A stretch of 64,000 nucleotides of DNA from Proteles cristata cristata (GCA_017311185.1 JAESUZ010002871.1:1674001-1738000), one strand, 5' to 3'; shown: positions 1 through 10,355, numbered from the stretch's first letter. Made by a program: numbers and translations. The notes: generated by a model not told the origin, from the sequence alone.

Positions 1-137
1 CTTGTGGGATCAAGTCCCACGTGGGACTCTGCACTGACAGTGTGGAGCCTTCTTGAGATTCTTTCTCTCCCCTTCCCCCACTCACATGTGCACATGCACG
101 CTCCCACTCAAAATAAATGAACTTGATACAAAAAAAG
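1..137 (+). mobile_element. SINEC (felid tRNA-Lys-derived), cut by window start
   Basis: This is the 3' two-thirds of a SINE: B-box region, TC-rich middle, then AAATAAATG and an A tail. Its 5' head lies before the window. Confidence 0.85.
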
Positions 138-2436
138 CCTATAACTATAAAAACCCCAAATATTAACTAAACAGGAAGCCAACTAAAGAAGCTACACAGC
201 TTCCAAAGAGGACACACTCCCTGTCACCCTCTTTAGATTTTGGCCAAATAGAAGAGAGAACAAAAGAATCCCTGATTGCAGAACCAAGGTAAAACCACAG
301 AACTTCCTCTACTACAGGGGCTGGGACCCAGAATGCTTACCTGGAATGTGATATCACTATATGGACAATAATTGCCATGACTCCCAATCTTTCCTTCTCC
401 AAACGGGAGTGGTCACCGAGGACAATGTCTCCTGAACATGAAAAAGTATAGGCAGACTAGTCACGTGTGCCTAACAAGCACTGTACTTTGATACTGAGAT
501 ATTTCTTAGTATTATGGAACTGCTCCAAGTGAGATGTGTGGGGAAAATTCAGTTTGAATTATAAGAAAGATACTTGTATTTCTTTCAGATACCATTATTC
601 AGAAGAGGCCACAAAATACTGCCCAGTGGTCCTTCAGAGACCTGAGCATCTAAGCAAACCTCCTAGGAGCTCACTGGTCCTCACAAATTATAGAAAGCTT
701 CTCCACAGTCATCCATCCCATATAGAATTTGACCTGGGGCTGGGCAGAGGGGGGTGAGAGCGAAGCAACTAGATATCATATTCAGAAATTGTATTTAAAT
801 GTAAAATCTTCATAAACAGTAAATTTAGTTCACGAAGCATCAGACTCAGTTGATGATTTAATGTCATTTGAAAATATTTTATCAATATTCTACAAGAACA
901 CTTACAGGGGCTTACGATCATGACATTTTAATAGGTATAGCTGTAGCTTTCTTCTTAGTCTTTATTATCCATTATAGACCACATAAATCACATTTAAACA
1001 TCTGGACTCCAAAGGGATTAGGGCAATAAAGAAAATCTAAACCAAAACACAATATATCGATAAAGGTTGTACTGTAAAATTCTAATACTTCATATTTTGT
1101 TTCCTGCCGCCTTAACAGCCTCACATACAATGAGCTGTGAGCAACCCACCCAGGTGACCACAGTGATATGCACCACTGTGATAAGGTGGTTCCCACCACA
1201 AGTTCATTCCCAGCCTTCCCCTAACTATGACCTAGCAACATTCAAATGCGTCAAGAAAGTGCCCTCTGCCTTTTCTGGTGTTCTCCACCCGGACTCCAAC
1301 AAAGACACTCCCCCACTCACTTGTCTTTGCACTCTCTCTTGGCCACCACCTGCGTGGCTGAGCCCGCTCCCTTGGCCCTCCTCGTATGTGGCCCCCCTAG
1401 TGTGCAGTATGTCTCCCTGAAACCTGTGAATTTAATAAACCTTGTTTTCCTGAGCTCCTCCTGGGTCCCCTCTTGGTACCACACCCAAGTGATCATTATC
1501 ACACACAACAAAGATACAAATGATGAAATGAATAGAAAGGGGAAAACAGAGAGGTCAAGGAAAACCTCTGATTTCTTCCTCTCCAGAAGCCTGCCCATCT
1601 GGCCTTACCTTGGGAAGGAAAGCCCCACCGGTGACTTTACACCCTGGGGCTGTTCTTAAACTCTGCCTCCTCCAAATCTATTTATTAAAACGAGTCTTGC
1701 CCTCCTCTCTCACTTCCTCAAGCTGCCCACCCTAATGATAGCCATAGGGTTGCATGAAAGCCTGGGAATCTGAATGCAGCACAAGGAGCTTGGCAGAATG
1801 GACTCTGGTCCATCTGGTCCAACATGCATCAATATTAAGTCCCTCTCTCCTACAATGACATTTCTCCTCAAAACAGTCACCTTTTCCCCCACCAAGTCTT
1901 GATGCATTTTCAAGGGTGTTTCTAGTTCATTTGGGAGGTATGTACTTCAAAATTTTCTGAATAGACAGTAAAGTTCATGTGAACTCAACTGAAAACATTA
2001 AAGAATAACTCTGGGGGAAAAGCCTTGCAAAAAAATGTAACTGTGTCAACAACAACAAAAAAAACTTCATCAAGAAGAATCTCAGTCTCAAGGGAAATTA
2101 TTTTCAGCAGCCACTTTCATTTCAAACTCCTCCACAGGCCCATTTGCCAAGTGTATCACTAAGTCAGAGCTCATTGACAACTTATTTTTTTTTTTGCATG
2201 GTTCAAGTTATTATGCAAGCATGGCACTCTCACAGACATTATCTCATTCAACCCTGACACTTTTCGAAAGTTTTTTTTATATTTGATTGCCCCTAAAATT
2301 AGTTTAGAGGTGGATGCATTTTCAGCAGGTAGTCTCAAGCCAAGTAATAAATAGATGGAAGTGTTATTGTTAAGAACCACCCCCTTCTCTCCTAATGACA
2401 TGAATGACATGATCAGTTCATTACAATGCATTTACT
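138..2436. other. Intron 1 stretch, mostly unique sequence
   Basis: No gene. Apart from the possible LTR fragment near 1240-1480 and a MIR-like phrase near 2210-2265 (TTATCTCATTCAACCCTGAC), I see only unique AT-rich DNA and short chance frames. Confidence 0.5.
1240..1480 (+). mobile_element. Possible LTR fragment
   Basis: A C-rich segment leads to TTTAATAAACCTTGTTTTCC, the layout of a U3-R-U5 boundary with a poly(A) signal (AATAAA). No ends or target duplication were found. Confidence 0.3.
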
Positions 2437-2647
2437 GGGGCACCTGGGTGGCTCAGTTGGTTAAGCGTCCAACTTTGGCTCAGGTCATGATCTCACAGTT
2501 CATGAGTTCAAGCCTCACATCGGGCTCTGGGCTGACAGCTCAGAGTCTGGAGCCTTCTTCAGACTCTGTATCTCCCTCTCTGCCCCTCCCCTCCTCGCAC
2601 TCTGTCTCTCTCTCTCTCAAAATAAGTAAACATCAAAAAAATTTTAA
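2437..2647 (+). mobile_element. SINEC_Fc-type SINE
   Basis: Full length. The tRNA-like head carries an A box (GTGGCTCAGTTGG) and a B-box relic (GAGTTCAAGCC), which are internal Pol III promoter elements. Target-site duplication AATGCATTTACT (2425-2436) recurs as AATGCATTTTTACT from 2648. Confidence 0.95.
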
Positions 2648-2711
2648 ATGCATTTTTACTTTGGGAGAAGGGGGCAGGATAGGGATTAGGAATTTAAGTA
2701 GCTGATGATAA

Positions 2712-2911
2712 GGGATGCCTGAATGGCTCAGTCACCTAAGCGTCCAGCTTTGTCTCAGGTCATGATCTCATGGTTCTGAGTTTACACCTTGCATTGGGCT
2801 CTCTGCTGTCAGCACAGGGCCCGTTTATGATCTTCTGACCTCAAACCCCTCAAGGTCCCTCCCCCCACCTCTCTCTCTCTCTCTCTCTCTCAAAAATAAA
2901 CATTTAAAAAA
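2712..2911 (+). mobile_element. SINEC-type SINE
   Basis: Full length but more diverged. The target sequence AGCTGATGATAA before it recurs as AGCTGATAATAATAA after the A tail. Confidence 0.9.
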
Positions 2912-2939
2912 AGCTGATAATAATAAAAAAAAAAGAAGC

Positions 2940-3075
2940 TGATACTTAGTGCTCAGTTAAGCATCCAACTCTTGATCTCAGTTCACATCCTGATCTCAGG
3001 GTCTTAAGTTCAAGCCATGCATTGGGCCCCATGTTGGGCTGTGCACTGAGCATGAAGCCTACTTTAAAAAAAAAA
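2940..3075 (+). mobile_element. Older, short carnivore SINE
   Basis: It has tRNA-like head sequence and an A tail but lacks the long TC-rich segment, so it belongs to a different or truncated SINE class from its two neighbours. Confidence 0.7.
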
Positions 3076-3795
3076 GCTTATAAAAAAGCTGATGATAGGC
3101 TAAAACTTTTCCCTCAGAAAAATGGACATATAAAATGTGGCATTTAATTTTAGAAAATATATAGTCCTGCCAGTCTATTACTGACCCAGGCTAAGAATCC
3201 ATCAAAGAATGCCTGTATAGAAACCCTGTGTGAACAAAAAAAGTCATATTTGAGACTGTGAAGGCAGTAGAGATTTTATTGCTTAACTGCAGGCAGTTAA
3301 GGAACTGAGGACCTCACTAAAAGTTATAACTAATTATATATTTCATTAAATACCTTAACAAGTTTGAAGTCTCACCAAATCAGTAAATGCATAAACAGAT
3401 GTATACGACATTCTCCTGAGCTAAACATCTATATGAAATACAGCACTTTAAATATGATACAAGCATGAAGAAATTAGTTACACAGAAAGGCATAAAATAT
3501 CAATGAAATTAAAATTTTCCATACTCTGGTATGATGAATCTGAGTGAGACAATAATCATGCACCAGACTATATCATAACATACAGCCTAACCAAATATTA
3601 GTTTTTATCATTAAAAAAAAAAAGACACAGTCTATAGTAGGTATATATCCTAACCAAACTTATTTAAAAGAAGAAAGCATATCTCATTCAATGCAATATA
3701 AAGCTGTTATTATAGACTGAATTGTGTTTTTAATGCTTAATCGAATGCAATATTTAGAAGAACACTGTGGTGAATCCTTTCATGCAAATAATGGC
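3076..3795. other. AT-rich unique intronic sequence
   Basis: Nothing recognised; frequent A and T runs. Confidence 0.5.
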
Positions 3796-4251
3796 TGTTA
3801 TGGGTTACGTGGCCCCCTCCAAAAACTTCTTTTGTTGAAATCCTAATCCCCAGTACCTCAGAATGTGACCTTATTTTGGAAATACGGTCATTGCAGATGT
3901 GATTACTTAAGCTAAAATGAGGTCATATGTTCTTGGGTGGGTCTCCAATTCGATATGACTGGTGTCCTTAGAGAAAGGGAAGATTTGGACACAGATAGGA
4001 AGAAAATCATGCTAACATGAAGACAGAGATCAATCAGCGTGATCTTGCAAACAAACAAAGAAAAGCCAAAGATTGCCAACAAACTACTAGAAGATAGCAA
4101 AGAGGCCTCAACAGACTCTGGCCGAGGGCCTTCAGAGGATCATGGCCTTACTGTCCCCTACATCAAGACTCCAGAAGTGTGAGATAATATATTTCTGTCC
4201 TTTAAGATACTCAATTTGATATTCTGGAATGGCATTTGTACAGAACTAATA
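3796..4251 (+). mobile_element. MLT1-type LTR (ERVL-MaLR)
   Basis: Begins TGTTATGGG, contains CAGTACCTCAGAATGTGACC and the ATATGACTGGTGTCC motif, and ends near AGAACTAATA. An old solo LTR in SH3GL2 intron 1. Confidence 0.82.
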
Positions 4252-4924
4252 TGATGATCTAACAAACAGTACTCTGTAACAAACTTTGACCTGTTACTAC
4301 CAAGCAAGGTATATGCAAAACGAATGCTTGATTTTTTTAAAAAATTAAGTATAGATTTTGTAATAAGAGCATGTTAGCTGGAACCAGACAGCTATTTTTA
4401 CCTAATATGCTGACAGTTGAAACAAGTGAAAAAAAATTGATATTTCTCTTGCTAAAATGAAATCTCAATATGAATAAAACTCACTAAAAGTAGAATAATA
4501 CAAGTTCCTTTGTCCTATTTTACAGTAACGAAAGAGTACCTTATTTATTCTAATTGTGTGATTGATTATATCCATAAGCAATAAAGTAATAAAACATATT
4601 AAAGTAAAAAGATAATATTTGTTCTGTTAATATATTCTCAACCAGAAAGTCTTTCCCGCTCTATAAACTGTCTTTAGTGAAAGCATTTTCCCCTCCAAAT
4701 ATCGGAGAGTTGAAAAAAATTGCCAGCAACAAAGTAGAAATAATCAGTTCCAAACCAAGAGAACAGTCTTGACATTTCTAATTAGAGATTTCAAATCCAT
4801 CAAATACTAAAGGCATACTGCTTTATTAATACAAATATCACTTTCAGATATGTTTCACTTTCAGAGAAACAAGAAAAATGTGTGTCTGAAGAGCGGCCCT
4901 TCACTTAAGAATATTGGCCATATA
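4252..4924. other. AT-rich unique intronic sequence
   Basis: Nothing recognised. The similarly unmarked stretches 5161-5742 and 6067-6480 hold no gene either. Confidence 0.5.
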
Positions 4925-5160
4925 GGGGTGCTTGGGTAGCTCAGTCGGTTAAGCGTTCAACTTCGGCTCAGGTCATGGTCATGCCCTTCCGGAGTTAGAG
5001 CCCCAGTTCAGGCCCGCATTGGGCTCTGTGCTGACCACTCAGAACCTGGAACCTGCATTGATTTCTGTGTCTCCTCCCCCCCCGCGCTCTCTCTCTCTCT
5101 GTCCTTCCCCCACTCACATTCTGTAGCTCTCTCTCAAAAATAAACAAATGTTAAAAAAAA
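4925..5160 (+). mobile_element. SINEC_Fc-type SINE
   Basis: Full length, with an A-rich tail to 5160. The flanks AATATTGGCCATATA and AACACTGGCCATATA are the target-site duplication. Confidence 0.95.
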
Positions 5161-5756
5161 GAACACTGGCCATATAATCCAGCATATCTATTCTCAAAAG
5201 GAACTAGTTCTAGGTGTAAAGCTTACTTTGTAGATAAGATCAGGTTCACGGAACTGCGTATGGAAAAAATGGCTTAAAAAGTAGGATGTAGCTGTTCCCC
5301 CTAATATCTTTGTCACAAGCAAACACCAGCACTGGCTTTACACACCCTTCAAATATACATACCTACACAGGAAGAATAATCTTTGCCTGGGGCTAAGATT
5401 GCGCTCCATTAAGTTGTGGATAAGATATTGTGTTTTGTTTCACTTCTAAAATGAAAGGCTTTTCAGTAAAAAGAAAATGACTCAGTGACTCTGCAACTGA
5501 ATCAGGTGTGAATACTACTCTTGTCACAAGCAAACCTCCTCCAACAATCTAGTAAATTCTTTCATATCACACAATTCTAGTTTTTTATTCTGAACTTCCG
5601 TGTTACATAGAACTTCAGGATTTGGCTGAAATGAAGCCATCTGACCATTCTTTGTTAGGGTAGCAAAACTAAAAAGCCTAGCTTCCATAATTTCCTCAAG
5701 TGTCATTATTACTAATACAGAGAACAAGATCTTATACTTGTGGAATTATTTTTAAT

Positions 5757-5901
5757 AGTTTATTGTAAAGTTGGTTTCCATATAACACCCAGTGCTCATC
5801 CCCACAAGTGCCTTCCTCCATGCCCATCACCTCCCTTACCCTCTCCCCCACCCCCATCAGTCCTCAGTTTGTTCTCAGCATTCAAGAGAGACTCTTGAAT
5901 A
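5757..5901 (-). mobile_element. Severely 5'-truncated carnivore L1 3' end
   Basis: About 145 bases match the reverse complement of the L1 3' UTR (AACAAACTGAGGACTGATGG type). GAATTATTTTTAAT (5743-5756) and GAATTATCTTTAAT (5902-5915) are its target duplication. Confidence 0.88.
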
Positions 5902-5918
5902 GAATTATCTTTAATGTT

Positions 5919-6066
5919 AACAGCATGTATTGAACACTTCTATGTGTTCTAAAAACGCCTCTGTACTGTCAATTCTAGGAAGTGGATATTTAACCCCATT
6001 TGGCAAGGACACATTCAAATGTTAAATAACTTGTTCAAGATTACTGACAGCAGAGGTGGGGGTCAA
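5919..6066 (+). mobile_element. MIR SINE (old)
   Basis: CATGTATTGAACACTTCTAT, a core, and a right part with AACTTGTTCAAGATTACTG are typical of MIR. It lies in intron 1. Confidence 0.75.
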
Positions 6067-6480
6067 GCCTTAGCCTTTCCCAAGGTTCCTAATTGCCTTT
6101 TAGGGCACCAAGATTTACAGCTGAAGTCCTCAGAATCAAAGAGAAGAAGGGATGTGGTGTCCGTAAATTTAGGGCTAAGGTCTGCTTTAGACAAGTGACA
6201 AATACCTGAAATTAAACAGGTTAGTGACTTCAAAGAAGTCCTGCCTGAGAATTTATGGTAGCACCTGTGCTGGTTCTGTAACACTGAAGGAATCTGAAGT
6301 CCAGAGTTATCAAAGGCCTTCCATGTTACATCAACAAATATTTACAAACATTCTGTCAGAGAGGACTCAGAAAGATCCAATTTGAAAAGCAAAAGCAAAA
6401 ACATTAATGGGTATTTATACTGAAATCATCTTAGTTTTCTCAATTTCCCAAAATGACAGATAAAACATTCTAGAAAGGCA

Positions 6481-6680
6481 GGGAATCTGAATGGCTCAGT
6501 CAGCTGAGCCGCTGACTTCAGCTCAAGTAGTGATCTCACCGCTCCTGAGTTCCAGTCTCACATCGGGCTTTGTGGTGACAGCTCAGAGCCTGGAACCTGC
6601 TTCTGATTCCATGTCTCCCTCTCTCTCTGCCCCTCTGCCACCGGCACTCTGTCTGTCTCTCAAAAATAAACATTAAAAAA
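6481..6680 (+). mobile_element. SINE, first of three in tandem
   Basis: Full-length older copy. Its tail, ending in TGTTTAAACT (6681-6690), served as the target for the next SINE. Confidence 0.9.
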
Positions 6681-6690
6681 TGTTTAAACT

Positions 6691-6914
6691 GGGGCGCCTG
6701 GGTGGCTTAGTCGGTTAAGCGTCCGACTTTCGCTTAGGTCATGATCTCGTGGTTCGTGGGTTCGAGCCCCGCATCGGGCTCTGTGCTGGCTGCCGGCTCG
6801 GAGCCTGGAGCCTATTTCAGAGTCTGTATCTCCGTCTGTCTCTGATCCTCCCCTGCTCACACTGTCTCTCTCACTCTCTGTCTCCTAGAAATAAATAAAA
6901 ATATTAAAAAAAAA
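6691..6914 (+). mobile_element. Young-subfamily SINE, second of three
   Basis: Nearly consensus head. It has the diagnostic TTTCGCTTAGG and CCTAGAAATAAATAAA tail. It is flanked by TGTTTAAACT (6681-6690) and CGTTTAAACT (6915-6924). Confidence 0.95.
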
Positions 6915-6924
6915 CGTTTAAACT

Positions 6925-7128
6925 AGGGACACCTCGGTGGTTCAGTCGGTTAAGCATTTGACTTCAGCTCAGCTCATGATTTCATGGTTGGTGGGTTCAC
7001 GCCCTGCATCAGGCTCTGTGCTGACAGCTCAGAGCCTGGGGCCTGCTTCAGACTCTGTGTCTCCCTCTCTCTCTACTGCTCTGTCTCCGTCTCTCAAAAA
7101 TAAATAAACATTTAAAAAAAATTTTTTT
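6925..7128 (+). mobile_element. SINE, third of three in tandem
   Basis: Full length with a diverged head, starting directly after the target duplication of the second copy and ending in an A/T-rich tail. Confidence 0.92.
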
Positions 7129-7984
7129 TAATTTTAACTAAATAAACCTGATTCTACAAAGTCAAGTGAATAGTGATAGACACCCCATGTGGATGTACAG
7201 GAGGCGAATTTCATGCTGCATCTGTCCCCTTACCTTACCCAAGATTCTGTAAAATACAACCCTCACCTTTTCTGGATGTGGTTTAAAGTAGGATTGTTAT
7301 TGTGGTAGCCTAGGAAAAACCTCACCACTTCTGAGAAATTATTGAGAATGCCCAGAACTTATCGAGAAAGCTCAGAAATTATTCAGAAAGGCTAAATTAT
7401 GAGAAAGATTAAAGAAATCAACAAAGTCCTTGGCTAAATATCCCTTAAACTAGAACTGTTTAGAAGGGTAAAAAAAAAAAAATTGTAACCACCCTCATTA
7501 CATAAGAAATAGGTCACACTGCAAGTATTCACTTATCTTTCTCCATGTAAAATTCTTCAACAGAGCCCAAGGAGATTCAAAGTACTAGAATCTCAATTAA
7601 ATAAGGTGTAATCACAGCTTATTAACCCCACAGAGAACTATGGGCACATTCAAGATGTAAAAGGTTCACTAAAAATACTACTTAGAAATAGATGAGGATT
7701 TGGTTGCGTTAAGGCTATAAAACCCATGGGAAATATTTAAAGACGCACAAACTGCTGGTCAAGCCTCGGCCTCAAAGGAGTTTCACCACTGAGTTCTCCA
7801 AGGAAAAGTTAATGCGGGAGCTTCCCAGAAGGAAGCCTCATCCCCATCGCTCAGGCGCCTGGGGACAACATGGAAGGAGAGACTCAGAAAGCACAGTGGA
7901 AGAGCACAGACGGCGGACATCACCGCAGTCACCCCAGTGCGGGCCACCGCTCGTGCCAGCACTTCCCGGGACAGCGGGGGGCAC
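7129..7984. other. Intron 1 between SINE cluster and CpG island
   Basis: Unique apart from the 20-bp tandem array. GC content rises from about 7740 onward as the CpG island is approached. Confidence 0.5.
7332..7410. repeat. Short tandem array, ~20-bp unit, about 3.8 copies
   Basis: Successive units begin at 7332, 7353, 7373 and 7394 and resemble CAGAAATTATTGAGAAAGCT with a few differences each. It lies in SH3GL2 intron 1, about 1 kb downstream of the start codon. Confidence 0.7.
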
Positions 7985-8379
7985 CAACACCGCAAGGTCA
8001 CTGGGTAAGAGACGACTTTACATAATCTCCCGCCGCGCCGCTGGGGCACCTGCCCGCCCGGGCGACGGTGCAGCCGCTCCGGCGCGGAGCGGTGCGGGGG
8101 CGGCGTGCAGGGCGGGCGACCAGGCGGGACGCCAGGGACTCGCGGGCGCCTGCAGCGCCGCACCGACCCGGGGGTGGAGGGTGAGGGCGGAGGGCAGGCT
8201 CCGCGCCCCGGGCCGCCCCGGGCCGCTGCCGCGGCGGGCGGGGCGGGCGATGCGGAGGGCGGCCGGGGCGGGCCGGGCACAGGCTGGGGTCCCTGCGCTC
8301 CCCGCCGGCTGCAGGCGCCGAGCGCGCCCCGCGCGGCTCCGTCCGGGACCACCCCGGGCGCACCTGTCACGCGCCTTAC

Positions 8380-8424
8380 CTGAGTGGCTTTGTGGAACTG
8401 CTTCTTGAGCCCGGCCACCGACAT
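8380..8424 (-). CDS. SH3GL2: Endophilin-A1, first coding exon (residues 1-15)
   Basis: The minus strand reads ATG at 8424-8422 and encodes MSVAGLKKQFHKATQ, ending at CAG followed by GTAAGG (donor GT at 8379-8378), so intron 1 starts in phase 0. Among the endophilin-A paralogues, HKATQ fits SH3GL2; from memory SH3GL1 has YKASQ and SH3GL3 has HKASQ here. These residues form the start of the amphipathic helix H0 of the N-BAR domain, which inserts into membranes; the full protein of about 350 residues also has a C-terminal SH3 domain binding dynamin and synaptojanin in synaptic vesicle endocytosis. The ATG is the first on the transcript side of the CpG island, with A at -3. The reading frame stays open past the donor for over 200 codons, but that is GC-rich intron. 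Later exons lie outside the window, at lower coordinates on this strand. Confidence 0.93.
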
Positions 8425-8606
8425 GGTGCGGGAGGACGCGCGGGCGGCTGCTGGTGCGGATGCGGAAAGAGACAGCGGCGGAGCGGGACCGGAGGGCGGA
8501 GCGGGGCGGCGCGCTCGCCAGGCGGCCGCTCGTCGTGCCGCCGCCGGGGCTGTGGGCGCGGGGGCGCGGAACGGCGCGGGACGCGGGCTCGTGCGGAGAG
8601 ACACCC
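8425..8606 (-). other. SH3GL2: Probable SH3GL2 5' untranslated region
   Basis: This very GC-rich stretch precedes the start codon. It contains no ATG on the minus strand, so initiation at 8424 has no upstream competitor. The frame of the coding exon stays open back to a GTG at 8604, but nothing suggests use of that codon. The transcription start is not visible. The upstream limit here is set at the CRE as a working guess. Confidence 0.55.
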
Positions 8607-8614
8607 TGACGTCA
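8607..8614. promoter_or_regulatory. Full palindromic CRE (TGACGTCA)
   Basis: The consensus cAMP response element TGACGTCA is embedded in the 10-bp palindrome CTGACGTCAG (8606-8615), about 185 bases upstream of the start codon. Full-site CREs close to a CpG-island start are the class bound by CREB/ATF. Binding here is inference. Confidence 0.75.
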
Positions 8615-8622
8615 GGGGCGGG
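8615..8622 (+). promoter_or_regulatory. GC box (Sp/KLF type) next to the CRE
   Basis: GGGGCGGG directly abuts the CRE palindrome. A second GC box in the opposite orientation (CCCCGCCCC) is at 8654-8662. A TTTAAG-like AT stretch near 8635-8640 on the minus strand is the only TATA-like sequence and is weak. Confidence 0.55.
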
Positions 8623-8653
8623 TGATGCGGCCTCTTAAAGGGAAAGCGGGAAG

Positions 8654-8662
8654 CCCCGCCCC
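8654..8662 (-). promoter_or_regulatory. GC box upstream of the CRE
   Basis: CCCCGCCCC on the plus strand reads GGGGCGGGG on the gene strand. It is about 40 bases upstream of the CRE and GC box pair. Confidence 0.5.
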
Positions 8663-9048
8663 GGGCGCGGGGCTGGCGGGGCAGGTGCTGCGCCCAGCGC
8701 TACCTGTGCGCACACCGCGGGGATGTGGCTCCTGGGCGGCCGCGGGCCGACTGGCTGCTTCAAGGGCCAAGGGCGTTCTCCCAACGCGGGAGTGGAGTTC
8801 GTGGCCCCGCAGACTGCGGACCAGTCGCCGCAGCTTAGCAGCCTGAGCACGGGCACGACTCAGGTGACTTGCTGGGCTCCCAGGTAGCCGCAGCCGCGCT
8901 GCCTGAGGCTGGCCCATCTGCCCTTCGAGCCTCCCTGCAGCCTGGCAAGGAGGCGTTCTATCCGGGGTAATGAATAAGTCATTGCTCCTTCTCTGCCTTG
9001 CGCTCACTTGGTTGGTCACAGAACACATGTCTCTGCCCTAGTTCCTGG

Positions 9049-9080
9049 TTTCAATATCCCTTAAGAAAGGGATATTGAAA
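9049..9080. repeat. Perfect 14-bp inverted repeat with 4-base loop
   Basis: The left arm TTTCAATATCCCTT (9049-9062) is exactly complementary to AAGGGATATTGAAA (9067-9080), with the loop AAGA between. It is about 440 bases upstream of the CRE. No parent repeat family was recognised. Confidence 0.85.
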
Positions 9081-9104
9081 TGTTACAGAAAGCCAACAAA
9101 ACGT

Positions 9105-9173
9105 TGGGGTTTTTTTTTGGGGGGGGGTGGTTTTTGTTTTGTTTTGTTTTTGTTTTTTTGTTTTTGTTTTGTC
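9105..9173. repeat. G- and T-rich simple repeat, (TTTTG)-like
   Basis: A T tract is followed by about nine G, then by a TTTTG-type low-complexity run. It lies 25 bases after the hairpin, upstream of the SH3GL2 promoter. Confidence 0.85.
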
Positions 9174-10300
9174 TGATAACGCTTGAAGAAGAAGAAATGC
9201 AAGTCTTAAAGCTGGCCAGGTAAATAAAATTGAAGTGGACTATTCCTCCAGTAATAGCATTTTAATCCTGTGATTACAGCCAGAAAAGCCCAAATAGGAA
9301 TTTGGTATTCACTTATGATAGTGGCTTTAGGATTTTCAGTCTCAGCATTCCACATGAAAAAGCATAATACTAAACTGTACAAATATTACATACGTAACAA
9401 AGTATGTATGGCTGGGCTAAAGCCAAATACTGAAGGAATTGGGTTAATTTGTATCAGAGCAGCACTCCATGGCTTTTGTGTTCTGGTGATTAGCCACTTA
9501 CCCCAATTCTTCTTGGACTGAGAAGCCCATAGAAAAGAACTTGGACACTGTCCCCACATGGGGACCAAATGTGTAAGGAGGAGAAGGCAGAGTGACAGGA
9601 GGCAAGGTAAGTGGATGCATAAGGATGAATAAGGAAATACATGGCAGAAAAGGATTGCTAGGAATTTCTTTTGTTACCGCCACAACCTCTGCTACCTACT
9701 ACCAGAGACTCCCTGGCCCGTGTGTGGTTTTTTTTTTGTCATCAGATGTCTGTGAAGTAACTTGCCTGTTTCATTCCTACAAAAAGCATCATTGAAGTTC
9801 AGGCACGTGTATCCTCTTGTTTGCAATCTCACTGAAGCAGTGAGCAGACCCATCCCCCAGACCTCATGATCAGAGGGAATGGTGGCTCCCCCACACTGAA
9901 TGTCCATACCCTGGCCTCTTACCTACAGGGTTTTTTTCTTACCAGCTAAAGAGGGTGAAGAGTAAGCTCTGGTGATCTCTAGGAAATCCTAACAGAGTGT
10001 CAGGGCAAGGGACAATCTACGTCTCAGAGAAACATCAGACAGAGAAAACAACAGTCCTGCCAAGAAATAGGTAGGGCTACTAATCCATCAAAGTTCAGGA
10101 CAACGTTTAAAGTGGCCTGACTGAGGCCACATGACGTAGCATAGTGACTCATACCTCTAAGGCCCACCATGGGGATTCCCAGATTCTGGACATTAGGAAA
10201 TTCTACAATAGTTTGTACTTACTGCATACAGAGGTGGGACTTTAGATAAGAGAGCTTTGGGGGCTAGTGTTACAATGACTGCTTTTGTTTAGTGAAGCCT

Positions 10301-10302
<2 letters not shown>

Positions 10303-10352
<50 letters not shown>
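10303..10352. repeat. Microsatellite (AC)25
   Basis: Twenty-five uninterrupted AC units. Pure arrays of this length are usually variable in length between individuals. Confidence 0.97.

Positions 10353-10355
<3 letters not shown>

Larger units (their letters stand above)
1..8379 (-). other. SH3GL2: 5' part of SH3GL2 intron 1
   Basis: Everything from the exon 1 donor to the low-coordinate end of the window belongs to the first intron if the gene call is right. In other mammals this intron is very long, and no second exon (continuing with KVSEKVGGAEG) was seen. It carries about nine SINE copies, an L1 3' end, one MLT1 LTR and one MIR. Confidence 0.8.
7985..8800. promoter_or_regulatory. SH3GL2: CpG island covering SH3GL2 promoter and exon 1
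   Basis: CpG dinucleotides are abundant through this block, in sharp contrast to the AT-rich, CpG-poor sequence on both sides. It spans the promoter, the 5' UTR, the first coding exon and about 400 bases of intron 1. Long open frames on both strands (up to 273 codons) are a by-product of the GC content. Divergent transcription is possible, but no good second first exon was recognised. Confidence 0.9.
8801..10302. other. SH3GL2 upstream flank
   Basis: Unique sequence with the hairpin and T/G repeat. A weak L1-like resemblance around 9285-9370 could not be confirmed. No divergent gene recognised. Confidence 0.45.

Noticed and set aside
2437..2520. tRNA gene-like A and B boxes
   Set aside because: They are the tRNA-derived heads of SINEs, here and at all other copies; none folds as a complete tRNA gene.
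7783..8604. 273-codon minus-strand frame through the CpG island
   Set aside because: It starts at GTG, is an artefact of GC-rich DNA, and contains the real exon only at 8380-8424; a consensus donor ends the coding part.
7812..8638. Plus-strand frames of 77-198 codons in the CpG island
   Set aside because: Arg/Gly/Ala/Pro-rich translations without known domains, opposite to a well-supported exon.
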